A DNA stretch of 64,000 bases from Pyrenopolyporus hunteri (GCA_902806595.1 CADCXC010000013.1:868001-932000); one strand, 5' to 3'. Shown: positions 48,208-59,994, numbered from the stretch's first letter. A program made the numbers and translations. Notes: a model not told the origin generated them from the sequence alone.

Positions 48208-51063
48208 ATGGCCGGCACACCTTCTTATGACAGTATACCACCCTCTCAGGAATCGTACAAGTCCGCCCCCGTGTCTCCTACTTACCAACGCCATCATTCG
48301 AGACGAACCGGACCACAGTCGACATCCGACGAGCCTGATGAAAACACCTCTCTCCTACACTCTTCGCGCTCCCGCGTGCGCATTCATAGCCCCTTAGAAA
48401 CACCCAGAGCCTACCTATCTAGGGCCCAAAGCTTTGCCGGTTTGTTTGCCTAGGTCTTTTTAGCTGAAGTTCTCTTATACTAACTTACGCCCCCTTCATA
48501 CCAGCAACACCTCACGGCGCGCGGTATCATAATCGACACGAGTCATGGGGCCAGCGGCTGATACAAGCTCTTTCGGACCGTCACGATCCAATGGCCGAGT
48601 CTAAGAGTTCTCTCCTTGCCGACGACCGGATATGGTACGATCAGTTTACTTCGACCGACTGGGTACACGACAGTATCGCCGATGCCTACCGAGTGAAACA
48701 GTTGCGGAGTCGGAAGGGCTTCTGGAATAGGCTCGTCGTCTTGTTTGACGGCGCTCAGGGCTGGATTCTGAGTGCTCTTGTCGGCTTTCTGGTCGCCCTA
48801 GTGGCCTATATTGTGGACGTTTCCGAGACGACCATATTCGACTACAAGGACGGATACTGCGCGCGCGCCTGGTACTTGAGAGAGAAGGTAACGGCTACTT
48901 GAATCCATATCCCCGCATGGTCAAGGGGGGGTTCTTATTCAAGCTGGAAGTGCATGGGAGCTGACAATTCTAACAGAGGTGCTGCCCTCATGGCCCATGT
49001 ACCGATTGGCGATCTTGGTCTGAGGTTCTTGGCGGTCATCCCTTCGGCGAGGTCTGGACGGAATTTGGTGTCTACATGCTCGCTGTCCTGGTCCTTGCGG
49101 TGCTTGCGTGTCTACTTACTCTGACGACCAAAACAGTGGTTCCTTCGGCTTACCGGATGTCAACGCTGGATGAAAACCTAGCTGCTGACTATTCCCAGCA
49201 GCCAGACGATAACGATAATTATGAGAGCGAAAGCCCCAGCATCAGCCCCAGACAAGTTCCAAGAGAAACTGCCGAACCGCCGCCGCCGCCAATGGTGTAC
49301 TACTCTGCAGCTGGTAGTGGTGTAGCCGAAGTTCGCGTCATCCTAAGCGGCTTCGTTCTCCACGGATTTCTTGGTGTGAAGACCCTCATCATTAAGTCAG
49401 TAGGACTGATCTTGAGTGTTGCTTCCGGTCTAAGCTTAGGCAAAGAGGGCCCTTACGTCCATATCGCAACCTGTATTGGCAACATCTGCTGCAGAATTTT
49501 CTCCAAGTACGATCGTAACGACGGCAAGAGGCGCGAAGTACTCTCTGCCGCCGCTGCTGCTGGCGTTGTCGTCGCATTCGGAGCTCCTCTCGGCGGCGTT
49601 TTATTCGGCCTCGAAGAGGTTGCCTATTATTTCCCAGCCAAGACGCTCTTCCGTACCTTCTTTTGCTGTATCGTTGCGGCCCTGTCCTTGAAGTTTCTCA
49701 ACCCCTATGGTACGCACAAGATCGTCATGTTCGAAATCCGATACAAAATTGATTGGGAATGGTTTGAATTGGTCGGCTTTATTCTTGTGGGGGTATTAGG
49801 TGGCGCCGTTGGCGCTTTATTCATTAAGGCGTCACGTCGCTGGGCCTTATCTTTCCGAAAGATTCCTATCATCAAGAAATACCCGCTTATCGAGGTCGTC
49901 CTGGTGGCGCTGGTAACTGGGCTTATAGGATATTGGAACACTCTAACTAAGCTTCCGGTTGCGAAGCTTCTGTTGAACCTTGCCGCGCCTTGCAAAGATG
50001 ATAACACGGATGCCGAGTTAGGGCTATGCCCGTCGAGTATCGACGACATACCCGGCATCATTCGAAATATTCTCGCAGCATTTGTGATCAAGACGTTTCT
50101 GACAACGATTACGTTCGGCATCAAAGTCCCCGCGGGTATTTACGTCCCTTCTATGGTTGTTGGTGGCCTCATGGGAAGAGTTGTCGGCCACATGGTCCAA
50201 TGGATAGTACTTCGGTTTCCAACCTGGGGTATCTGGGGAGCTTGCCCGCTCCTCCAGGAGTCGACATGCGTCCAACCGGGCGTGTACGCCCTCATCGCTG
50301 CAGGCTCAACGATGTGTGGTGTAACGAGATTGTCTGTCACTCTTGCCGTTATTCTCTTCGAGCTTACTGGAAGTTTGGACTATGTCTTGCCTTTCTCTTT
50401 GGCCATTCTCGTGGCCAAATGGACAGCGGATGCCCTAGAACCGCTTAGCATCTACGACCTCCTCACCAACATGAATGCTTATCCGTATCTGGACAATAAG
50501 CATAAACCAATCTTCACCTCCGAGTTTGCCGACATCGTGCCCCGCGTTCGCCGTGAGCGCGTCATTGATATCACTGACTCGCCCTTGGTGCCAGCCACGA
50601 AGCTTCGCAACCAGCTCGAGCTTCTACATCGGGCTGGTGAGTTAGACGGGGGACTACCGATAGTTAGGAACCGGATCCTCGTGGGGTTGATCCCCGCCCC
50701 CGACTTGGAATATGCCTTGGATAACCTCGAGGACGAGGCCACCAGCCTATGTCTGATGGCCAACGTACCGAGCATCGACGAAGACGAATCGCCGCAGCGA
50801 GACCCGACTGATTTTACACCATATATAGACCCGGCTCCCGTTGCTTTGGACATCCGGTCCCCGATGGATTTGGTGTACGAATGCTTTGCCAAGCTCGGCC
50901 TGCGGTACATATGCGCGCTGAAAGACGGATGTTACGCGGGAATGGTAAGTTGTCAACTCTTGATCCCGTCTCCTAGTCATGTAAAACTAACTTGCTCCAG
51001 ACCCACAAGAAGAGATTCGTCAAGTACATGCGTGAGCTAGAGGAGAAGGAACACGCGCGATGA
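48208..51063 (+). CDS. CLC-type chloride channel / Cl-/H+ exchanger (Gef1-like)
   Basis: Four exons: 48208-48439, 48505-48887, 48977-50944 and 51001-51063; introns are 65, 89 and 56 nt; 881 residues. The ATG sits in ACGCCATGG. The cytosolic N-terminus contains an acidic dileucine ENTSLL (45-50), a possible vacuole/endosome sorting signal. Then come YDQFTSTDWVHDS, the first membrane helix, and the exon-joined segment CCPHGPCTDWRSWSE typical of the Gef1/ClC-3-5 branch. Pore motifs are intact: GSGVAEV, GKEGPYVH with the gating Glu, LFGLEEVAYYFP with the second (proton) Glu, and KVPAGIYVPS. Two C-terminal CBS domains end the protein, and the second is completed by the tiny last exon (THKKRFVKYMREL). 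The proton Glu favours an exchanger over a channel. Likely role: endomembrane chloride and pH balance, as for yeast Gef1. Confidence 0.95.
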
Positions 51064-52244
51064 GTAAATGGGAAGCTTTTTTCAACCCAGGGATTAGAGA
51101 TTTCTTGGCTCGGAAAGCACACGGTATATATTATATTGGCTCAGGGGCTTCTTCTGGGTATATAGAGCTTGCTACGTTATTACGGGTAGCATGATCATGG
51201 ACATTGCATTACTGCGGGACTTCTAAGGCTTTTTTTGCTTTTTTTGCTTTTCGCTTTACACTTGTTTGGCATCGCTGCATGGTGGGCTCGTGTTCGTTCG
51301 GCATGGCGGTGTTGTTGTACCTATTGCCTGTTGTTCTGGCAAATAGTTCTCCCGACTTGGTAATTCCATCTGCATACTTATTATTGTCAACCAGATACAT
51401 ACAGTTCCGTTTATTTACTTGTAGAGATTTCGTAAATCGTTGCTTTCGTACTGTTTAGAAGAACGGATCCCCACTTGGGGAGGGAGTTGGGTGGGGGAGT
51501 CGGATAAGTCTACCTGGTAACTACCACCTCGAGTTGCAAACGTATCCCTTGGCCTTGTCCAAGCAGGCAAATATCGTAATAATCCCCCATCCGTCAGCAG
51601 AGGAGGAGGCTGATTTAAGCTTTTTACTTATATTAAAGGTGGCCAAAAAGGAAGTTTCCAAGAAGTCGTATAGCAAACTAGTGCCTGATGAGGAAGGTAA
51701 ACAGGGGTAGGGGTAGGACGAATAGCAATCAACCTCCTTTCACAGACGGCACCGATGCACTCTTCAAAAGGGGTAGAATAGGTTTTCCTTTCGTTTTCTT
51801 CGACTCTCTAAAACCTTGGCTGATAAATTCCCCAGCCGCGTGGTAAACAGCTTCGTACATACCTAGGTAGGTGCGTTTTCTAACTAATGACATTAATTGA
51901 TACATCAACGTGAAAGGGGTATTCCGAAGTATCAGAGGAAGGATATATATACAAATCCATTGAATGTCTAAATCCGTCAGCGCTTAACCTCAATAGTAAT
52001 AATAATAATGATAATAACTTTGTCCAACCGGCTATCCGTCTATGATCACCTCTTGCTTTTTGCTTCCAGGTGTTTTCGATGAGGGAGGTAGGTCGGAGGT
52101 ACCCAAGAGGCCTAGTAGTCTATATATCGGACCAGCTTGCAGCGTCGCAGAGTGTCTTTTCAGCTACTCGATTTGCATCCGCCAACCAAATAACTAGCGC
52201 TCGGGAGGGAAGGGCAATATCCTTCTTTTTGTTCTTTTGTTTTT
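51064..52244. other. Convergent intergenic region
   Basis: 1.2 kb between the CLC stop (+) and the membrane-protein stop (-). Mixed sequence with T-rich tracts (51228-51250), an ATA/ATG-rich run (51990-52020) and no supportable gene. Confidence 0.55.
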
Positions 52245-53344
52245 TTAATTCTGTGAATCAAGCTCGGCTCTATTCGTGGTGTAATACGGGCCTGGATACC
52301 CAGCCCCGCCACCACCTTCTAACTCCACGGGGTAGAAAGGCGGTTTCTGCTCCGACGCTGGGGGTGATTGTGCTGCCATCATCGCCGGGAGGTCGTTGCT
52401 GGGCCCTGGTGCACCCGCGGCCGAGGGCGCTTGGTAAGGGTTAGAACGCTGCCTTCTCCGCCACCAGAAGACACCGCCGGCTGCGAGGGCGAGCACGAGG
52501 ACGGCTACGCCGACGCCGATGCCGGCTGCGGCCCCGGCGCTTAGACCCGTGCTGGTATCATCGGAGGTCGATGACGTGAGGGGCAACGAGGTGCCGGTGC
52601 CGGTGGCGCTGCCGGTGGTAGGCGTGCTGGAGGGTGCGTCGGTGGCCGAAGCCGACGTCGTGGATGAAGTTGTGGTCGAGGGAAGCGGCTCGTCTGTAAT
52701 ATTGAAGTATCGCGAGGTGACGGAGAGCGGGTTTGGGTCGTCCGACTCCAGAGGCGACAGCCATAGAAAGAAGACGTTGGAAAACTTCAAGTCAAATTCG
52801 AATACTTGGACTGACCAGTCGAATTGGGTCACGGCTCCGCTTCGCGTTTCTGCTCATGTCAGTTGTCGCGGCCCGATGAGTCCTCATTCAACTTTTTTCT
52901 TACGAAAGATGCTTGGGCCGGCTTGAGCGGAATTCCACTACGACGATGGAAATTAGTAACTGTAACTACGTCTTCATAAGAGGGTACCCAGGGCTTCTAG
53001 GATTTTGAGGCGCGTCTTGGCGATCGTGAATTAATCGTCACCGGTAGGCTCTCACTCCCGAGATAAGTGACTGAGATGAGAGCTGAGGGGCGAGAGTGTC
53101 GGGTGCTACTCACGTCCGGGTTCTCTTGCCATAAGTCGATACTATAGTTTGAATATGTCGTAGTGAATTTAATATTCTGAACCTCTCCGAGCCTCCAGAC
53201 CGGGTTTGTCGAGTAGTCGACGGTTCCATCGATAGCGTTGGGCGGATTGTAGAACTTGCCGACCTGAAGAGAGTCTTGTTGCGCATCAACGGCTGGACCA
53301 CCCAGCACCGCTACCAGGGCGAGGAGCGAAGATCTCCTAACCAT
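52245..53344 (-). CDS. Single-pass Ser/Thr-rich membrane protein with 34-nt micro-exon
   Basis: Three exons on the minus strand: 53344-53114, 52937-52904 and 52849-52245, 289 residues; introns are 176 and 54 nt. Layout: a signal peptide (1-20, SSLLALVAVLGGPAVDA), an extracellular beta-type domain (about 22-135, with LWQENPD, GPSIFQ, TQFDWSVQVFEFDLKFSNVFFLW), a Ser/Thr-rich mucin-like stalk (about 145-192), one membrane segment (about 195-218, ending FWWRRRQR) and a Pro/Gly-rich cytosolic tail. The first and last exons alone are out of phase. A 34-nt exon with AG/GT ends (acceptor CGTAG, donor GTAAGA) restores the frame and supplies WNSAQAGPSIF, which I recall as fitting related fungal proteins at this spot. 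The architecture resembles fungal wall-stress sensors, but no WSC domain is present. Function unknown. Confidence 0.75.
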
Positions 53345-54861
53345 CTTTCTACAGCCGGGGATTTATGACGATGAACTCTATAAGCCCATAGCGGGAGGGT
53401 TAGACAAACAGAGGAGATGCCTATCCAAAGATAGAAAAAGACGAGAACAAGACCTAAGGGAGTACAGGTCTAGGAAGTAGGATGCCAACAATGTTTTTGT
53501 CAGCAGCGTAACCCGAGCGTCGGGGAGTGGCAGAAGTAAGTGGGATGGGGGCGGTATGGATGGTATGGATGGTATGGACGGTTTGGACGGTTTGGATGGC
53601 ATGGATAGTATGAATGCACAATACCGCCGTATCGAGTATAGCCGGTGGCCAGGCTCAGCTTCGCGCGGGTCCTTCGACGGACTTTGGGCTCTGCCTCTCT
53701 TATCGCCAAGGGCGTGAGCCATAGGAAAATAGGGCAGTTTTTGAAACGTGGAGCTGGATCCTGGCGGCTGTGTTGGATCGGGACAGGGTTCGCGTAGGAC
53801 CTTTCTCCTCGAGTTGAAGCAAGATATGGTACCGTATGCGCGGATCTAGGCTGTCTAGCCCACCGCCTGCATAATACAAGGATGGTTATATACCTACCTA
53901 CCTATGATACATAATTCTCTCGCTCACCCCTCATTTTCTGTTTTTGCTTCAACTCGAAAGAGAGAGAGAGGGTGTGTGTATTGTTTACTTTTATTTTTTC
54001 CTCTTCATTTAGCTTAGCCGTATGTATGTGATAATGCTATCTGTGTATGTATGCGGGAGGGAAATATGGAGGAAGTCTACGTCAGGTCGTGTCACCGTGC
54101 TACGACGATATAGGAGATCTTTTGCCTTAATAACCCGGGGTGTACTTACCTCAATCGAAGCAAGCGTCTGCTGTGTTACCTGGCAATTACCGGGCCTGAA
54201 ACCGCTATATCAGCACCAAGGTGACACGCAGCTTGCCATGCATGTATACATACATGTAAGTTACGTAGGTATCCATGATATATATACCTCATATAGGTAA
54301 GTACCGGCCGGTATATAGATTTATATTGGATGCTACGGTAGAAAGGTACCCTCTCTCAGCCTCCACGCGAGTCGGTCGGGTACTTACCCAGGTAAGGTAG
54401 TAGCGTACCATCCGAGAGCGTCCTAACCTCTTTCCGGCTCCCAAACTCCCCACCGATATCATGAAGAAAGGATGCTAAACAAGTTAATCAGTTGGGACGA
54501 CTCGTCATGTTCGGCCGCCTGTATTGTCATTGGCCGGTTAGTCGCCCCCCATTGGGTTTATTTTTATTCATCGAATGCGCAGCCCCAATGACCTATCATA
54601 TTCACGTCCATATCCGTGCTTATATGCCCAGGTACCTAGGTACGCGACTACCTATACACACGTTGGACCCACCGGGTATGTACGTGCTCTTGGTATCCCG
54701 GTACGTACATGTAATACAAGGCAAACACTAGGCCATGACATTTGCCAGTTCTTCGGGAAGCTGCGAGTCTAGTTATTTCATTAAGCTTTTTTAACCTTTT
54801 TTTTTTCTTCTCGTCCTGAATTAAAATAAAAGTATGGAACGTTGAAACTCCCGAGTTCCAA
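53345..54861. other. Divergent promoter region, membrane protein and GT25
   Basis: 1.5 kb. It holds a 9-bp tandem repeat (53553-53615), an AG/TG-rich run (53957-53980) and CATG/TACC motifs (54240-54310). No gene is supported; frames at 53378-53722 (-) are created by the repeat. Confidence 0.55.
53553..53615. repeat. 9-bp tandem repeat (GGTATGGAT-type) x7
   Basis: Seven head-to-tail 9-mers: GGTATGGAT, GGTATGGAT, GGTATGGAC, GGTTTGGAC, GGTTTGGAT, GGCATGGAT and AGTATGAAT. The array sits 209-271 bases upstream of the membrane-protein start codon (53344, minus), in its promoter or leader. Confidence 0.85.
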
Positions 54862-56200
54862 ATGTCTTTCCTCGTCTCGTCCGTACGACGGCTCTCCTAC
54901 CCAGTCCTCATCGCCGTCAGCGCCCTCTTCATCGTCTCGGTATACCTTCTCTCCATTAAGGCTGAGGGAGTGCCATACCTTAACACCGGCGCAAAACCGA
55001 CATCTCCGCAGCCCAAATTCGCAGATATTGACGATGTCTACAACAATACTCTTGGCGTGAGTTAAGCCCCATCCCGTCTGCCTATCCGCCAACCTCCTTC
55101 GCACAAGTCTAACCCCACTACCTAGTTCGAAAAGATGTTCGTCATCGGCCTACCGACTCGCACAGATCGTCGCGATGGGATGGTCCTCCAGGCCGCCCTT
55201 AGCAATTTTGAATTTGAATTCATAGACGGCGTCGACGGCGAGAATATTCCGGACAAGGCCATCCCAACGAGCCAGGAACTTAAACGCCTTGATGACCCCA
55301 CCTTAGGCGCCTGGCGGGCGCATATCAATGCGATCCAAGAGTCCGTCGAAAATATAAAGTTCAGCACCTTAGGCTCTTTACTAACACCTTACTAGGGTCG
55401 TCCGGAGAAACCTATCATCAGCCCTGATTATGGAAGATGACGCCGATTGGGATGTGAGGATAAGGGAACAAATGCGCGACTTCGCGCTATCATCGCATGC
55501 TTTAACGCAACCTCTAGCGGGTTCTCCTGACACGTCACCCAAGTTCGCGGACCCGACGTTTCCTAATGCCGAGAAGGGGCCCTCGTCAGTTGCCGACATT
55601 ATGTTCGGGAATTTCCCCCAGACAGCGCCCGCGGAGAAGTCACCGTACGGCGATAACTGGGATGTTCTCTGGTTGGGTCACTGCGGGATGCATTTCCCAT
55701 TCACGGACAAGAACATCGTACCCAAGGGCCGGGTAGTGCGCAACGACGACGTTACCGTTCCCCAGCACAAGCATCTCTGGTCCATCTTCGAACCGAGCGA
55801 CCTCAAATTGCAATACCCAAGCCACACCAGGGTCGTCCACCATGTGCAGGATGGTGTCTGCTCCCTAGCATACGCCGTCACGCAGAAAGGAGCACGAAAG
55901 CTCCTGTACGAGCTTGGACTGAAGGATATGAATTCTGCGTTCGACATTGAACTGAGGTGGTTCTGTGAAGGGACCGGGGAGCCTAATCGAGGACACCACA
56001 ACTGCCTGACCGTAGAGCCGTCGCTGTTCCAGATTCATCTCCCAGCCGGTCCAAAGAAGAGCAACAGCGACATCTCGGATCACGGAGAAGGTCTCCAGGA
56101 GAAGATGACCAGGGTACTCAGATACAGCGTGAGGATGAATGCGGAAGCGCTGATGGAAGGGCGACTAGACAAACTCGTGGACCAGTGGCCCGATTCCTGA
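54862..56200 (+). CDS. Glycosyltransferase family 25 (type II membrane protein)
   Basis: Three exons: 54862-55056, 55126-55340 and 55396-56200, 404 residues; introns are 69 and 55 nt. An N-terminal membrane anchor (about 12-32, YPVLIAVSALFIVSVYLLS) indicates a Golgi-type type II protein. The GT25 core reads MFVIGLPTRTDRRDGM (about 69-84), GAWRAHINAIQE (127-137), IMEDDADWD (acidic sugar-nucleotide motif, E150-D151-D152) and a late SLAYAVTQKGARKLL segment. GT25 enzymes transfer sugars such as galactose or glucose to lipooligosaccharide in bacteria or collagen hydroxylysine in animals; the fungal acceptor is unknown. For the second intron I chose donor GTCCGT at 55341, because it joins NAIQE directly to VVRRNLSSAL. 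The alternative donor at 55359 would leave an intron of only 37 nt. Confidence 0.88.
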
Positions 56201-58884
56201 TCGATCCAACGAGAGCTGGCGAGGAATAATTATGTAATGATGTAACATTACGGAACTCACCCGGTATACTTCGAGATAGGCTTCCTAGCAGTAGAGAAGT
56301 CAGGAAAGGAGCTGTACGATAACTCCGGCTTATCCTAACTCAGAGGCCTTGGAGTATCATGAGGGTCAGGGCTCGCAGTCCATCCTGGAAAGCTGTTATC
56401 ACAGGGTTTAGTACAAGGGCAGCGACCATTTACTCCTAGACAACCGGAGTACCTACCTCCTGAAGAGCCGCCCCAACCGTTGAGGATATCTACGGAGCCA
56501 GGGCTCAGGCCAAAAATATCTCATTTCGTTCACCGAACCGCCGTTAGATGGAAATCACTGGCATGGAGTTAGGCAGAGAAAGGAAAAGGAATATCCAGGA
56601 GGGATTACGTATACCTAGGAGTTGAGGATTTAATCGTTTTGCGCAAACTCGTCAATGGGGCACTTGGTTTCTTCCTATAATTGTTCTAGAGTACCTCTCT
56701 AATTATTTGACCGGCCTTTAGGCCCAAACTTAGGAATGGCTTGAACGTAGTAGAATAAACACGTCGTCATCCACGCCTCTTTCAACCCCATACCTCGCTG
56801 TAACCATGTGATTGGAGAAAAGCTTTATGCAACGCGTAAATGGTCATGTATAGGAACGTGAGGGTACTTCGATCCCAAGTAGATCCCAAGCAGACTCGAG
56901 GATTCTCGATCTCTCCTCACCCTAAACATTCCCCTGATACATACATCATACGCGAGCTTCGTCAAACCCGGCCAGCAACAAGTCCTCTACCCCTTTTCCT
57001 CTACCGACGAGGAATAGAAATACCCGCAAGCTCTCCTGCCCATCGAGAGTAGCTCACATTAGCCATACCCTGGATCCAAGTTAGTAAGCGTTTGCAAAGG
57101 GGCTGAGTGGTCTTCTAAAACTAAAGAGCGAGGAAGGGGCTAGTTAGCCCGGGTATCGTATAAGTATAGCATCTTGGCGGTAATATATGCCTGCCTAGGT
57201 AGGTAGGTGCCTTATTTCACCTCGCCTCACCTTGCTTATCGAAAAAGCAACTACCTGGACTAAAGTTATGGGAATTGGTATGTACATACCTAGGTAAGTA
57301 CCTAAGCTTACACACAGTAAACATAGGTAGGTATATATATATGTGTGTGTGCGCGCGCCCTATATCAACCTATACAACTCCCGAGAGATCTAGGGCCCGG
57401 CAGCTACCACCAGCCCGAACCCCGTAAACCATCCTATACCGCTAAACCGCCCCGACCCCCCCCCTTAGCTAATACCTATATTCTCCGGGCCTCTATCCTA
57501 ATCTAGTACTAGGCAGTAGGTAGGAGACGGGAAGGGGACGATGATAGGGATGGTTAGGGGTAGGTGAGGAGGAAGAGGCTCTATACGCTACAGATACGAG
57601 GACGATGTAAGGCTTGATGGAATATATATATACAATATTTGGAAAGGAGAAGCTATAGGGTATCTGATATATAGTACTACCTACCCAAGTACCTACCCGG
57701 GTAGACTACAACTCCATTCAGGAAAAGGGGGACGGAATAAGAGGATACAACATAAGATGTACATAATATAATATCTACACCAGAACCACAACACGTTAGT
57801 ATCAGGCTCAGTGTCAGTAAAATAACACTCACACACCAACCATCTTTAAACACCGAGTTCCTCGATTTCACCCGATGATATCTCCCTAGTATTGATGCTA
57901 TCAACTAGACAAATTATCGATGCTTAAACCCTTAGCCATAGCAATGCGTATATGTGTATGCTCAGGTAATATATACAAATAAATATATCCAAGTAAAAGA
58001 GGCACCACCGCCTAGGTATATAACCTATACGTGTATATGTCACGCCGTAAGGAGTCGAAGCCCCGCTTCGACGAGACCATTTCCTCCTCCCTCTCCTCCA
58101 TAAGGTGTCTCAATGAGGGCTTTGCCCGGGTATCTAGATAGGTAACATTAAATATGATAGTCGTATATGATGCCAACGCACTGATGCTTCGTTTGTTGTA
58201 ATTTTCCCTAACCTTCCGATGACGTCGTTTCCTTGTAGACATCGTATATCCTCCACGGCGCATGGGAACTCGCCAACATGTCGGCGCCCCCTAATCGGTA
58301 TAGCTGGAGCAACCCATGACCAGTATTCCAGAGATATGAGACCAAAACAGATGTTCCGCCTCCGTAGTAAGAAAGAAGAGTAATACGACACGGTAGATGA
58401 TGTAAAGCCTATTCCATCCGTTCTCTGTACGATAGAGACCCGGTCCATCCGGACAGGCACAATCTACTTCGGGTCTCCCTCTGTAAGCCCGGCTATTCCC
58501 AGCGGAAGGCGAGCCTTGCCGCTTCTTTTATGCCATCTGACCCACGACCGGGTTTTGCTGTTTTGTTCCCTAACGGTTGGGAAAGGAGGGGTCTGACGTC
58601 GCCCTTTAAGTGTCGTTGAAGTTACCCACTCGGGCATAAGACCGTCACGACCGGGGTATGCAGAAGCCTAAGCATCGGCCGGGCATGCACCCAGTGGAGG
58701 CTCACGATCGCGGGGTACCCCGACCTCTAGCGTGGGGGTTAAGTCGTAAGTATACTGCGAAGGCAATTAGCTATTGATTCCCCGTTCAGGGTCTATGGGC
58801 GAGTAGACGTGGGGAGTATTTCTAAAAGACGTTAACAACTTACCATTAATTATCGTGACAACCACCATCATATTCCTTGGCGGG
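56201..58884. other. Convergent intergenic region with alternating purine-pyrimidine tract
   Basis: 2.7 kb between the GT25 stop (+) and the DUF4419 stop (-). It includes TACCTAGG motifs (57190-57215, 57285-57305), the alternating tract at 57331-57358 and AT-rich stretches (57620-57690, 57950-58000). Frames of 60-110 codons lack domains. No gene supported. Confidence 0.55.
57331..57358. repeat. (TA)n(TG)n(CG)n alternating tract
   Basis: 28 consecutive bases alternate strictly between purine and pyrimidine: a TA run passes into a TG run and then a CG run. Such tracts can adopt Z-DNA; here it lies between two convergent genes. Confidence 0.8.
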
Positions 58885-59994
58885 TCATGTCTTATACATG
58901 AACCATCCAACTTCGGGTTGTATCGTATCATTGCCGGTACTCGGCCGCATCTGCGGTCTGCCGTCCGCTAGAACCGTATCCTTAGGCCGAAATGCTCGTA
59001 TCGCCATCGAACCAGCCACTATCTCGGTGGGTATCTCGATGCCGTCGTTTAACAGCGTCACGGGCACCTTGCTAAACCCGCTCGGCATCTGGCTCCGAGT
59101 CAATCGAACCACCTGGTTTGGCTTCGGCCCGTGTAAACATCTACCGTTCTCGTCCCAGAAACAGAACGAAGTAATCCACCCCGAATAAGTTGTAGTACCG
59201 CTGCCGTTCGGCACATGTTCGTTGCATATACCCTGCCAGAACCTCGTTACGCTCTCGCTCTCGGGGTCCCTGAAAGTCGCGACGAATCCGTCTAAAATAG
59301 GCCGGAGTAGCCGGAACCACCTGGTCGGCTCCGAGCCCCAAGTCACCAATTGCTCCCCGCGCTCCCGAATCTTGATCCAATCACTCTCCTCGCCGAGTAG
59401 GGTCACCGAGGGTATTCCGCATCGCGTTCCCCAACTGTACGTGAAATACTTCTGCATCGTACCCATGAAGATGATGCTGGCAACAGTCTGGTCGACCTTG
59501 GTCGTAGTCGTGAAAGCTGGCAGGAACCATTGCCGTAGACCCTCGTCCCGCACGTTCTCCTGCAGCATCTTCGTCATCGCGAACGCTACCTTGCCATGAT
59601 CGACGCCATCTAGGTCGACGTCGATATGCAGCTCCTGTTGGCCTTCGTGGCCGCATAGCCGTTTCCGCAGTTCCTCCGAGTGCGCGTTCACGAAAGCGCT
59701 GAACTGCGTCAGAATGGCGAACCAGACATCCTCCGGTCTGATTACGAGGCGATGGTGCTCGTTGTACGCATCTACGCATGCGTGCACGAATCCGTTCTTG
59801 GTGGCGAAGACATTATCTTTCCTCTCGAGCCCGGCGAAAGAACTCTGTACCAACTGTCTAGCTCGCGGCGGGCTAGTGCGCGTGTCGTCAGTCAAGGTGT
59901 AGTGCAACAATATATCGGCCGAAGACGCGAGTCTATATCTGCAACCTGCCCAGGATGCCGACCCGTGATTTGACGGCCTGACTGTGACGGGCAT
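58885..59994 (-). CDS. DUF4419 domain protein
   Basis: Intronless, 369 residues. The first ATG of the frame is at 59994 (MPVTVRPSNH), the usual beginning of fungal members; upstream the frame is open for only a few codons, with no ATG. Family landmarks: NGFVHACVDAYNEHHRLVIRPEDVW near the N-terminus (two parts, about 65-90), AILTQFSAFVNAHSEELR, WFLPAFTTTTKVDQTVASI, a central YFTYSWGTRCGIPSVTLLG, and the C-terminal GWITSFCFWDENGRCL. The length is typical. No signal peptide or membrane segment, so it is probably cytosolic. The domain occurs widely in basidiomycete and ascomycete genomes, often in many copies. No biochemical function is established, and I do not assign one. GC content is higher than in the flanks. 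Confidence 0.85.
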   Translation of the reverse strand: MPVTVRPSNHGSASWAGCRYRLASSADILLHYTLTDDTRTSPPRARQLVQSSFAGLERKDNVFATKNGFVHACVDAYNEHHRLVIRPEDVWFAILTQFSAFVNAHSEELRKRLCGHEGQQELHIDVDLDGVDHGKVAFAMTKMLQENVRDEGLRQWFLPAFTTTTKVDQTVASIIFMGTMQKYFTYSWGTRCGIPSVTLLGEESDWIKIRERGEQLVTWGSEPTRWFRLLRPILDGFVATFRDPESESVTRFWQGICNEHVPNGSGTTTYSGWITSFCFWDENGRCLHGPKPNQVVRLTRSQMPSGFSKVPVTLLNDGIEIPTEIVAGSMAIRAFRPKDTVLADGRPQMRPSTGNDTIQPEVGWFMYKT

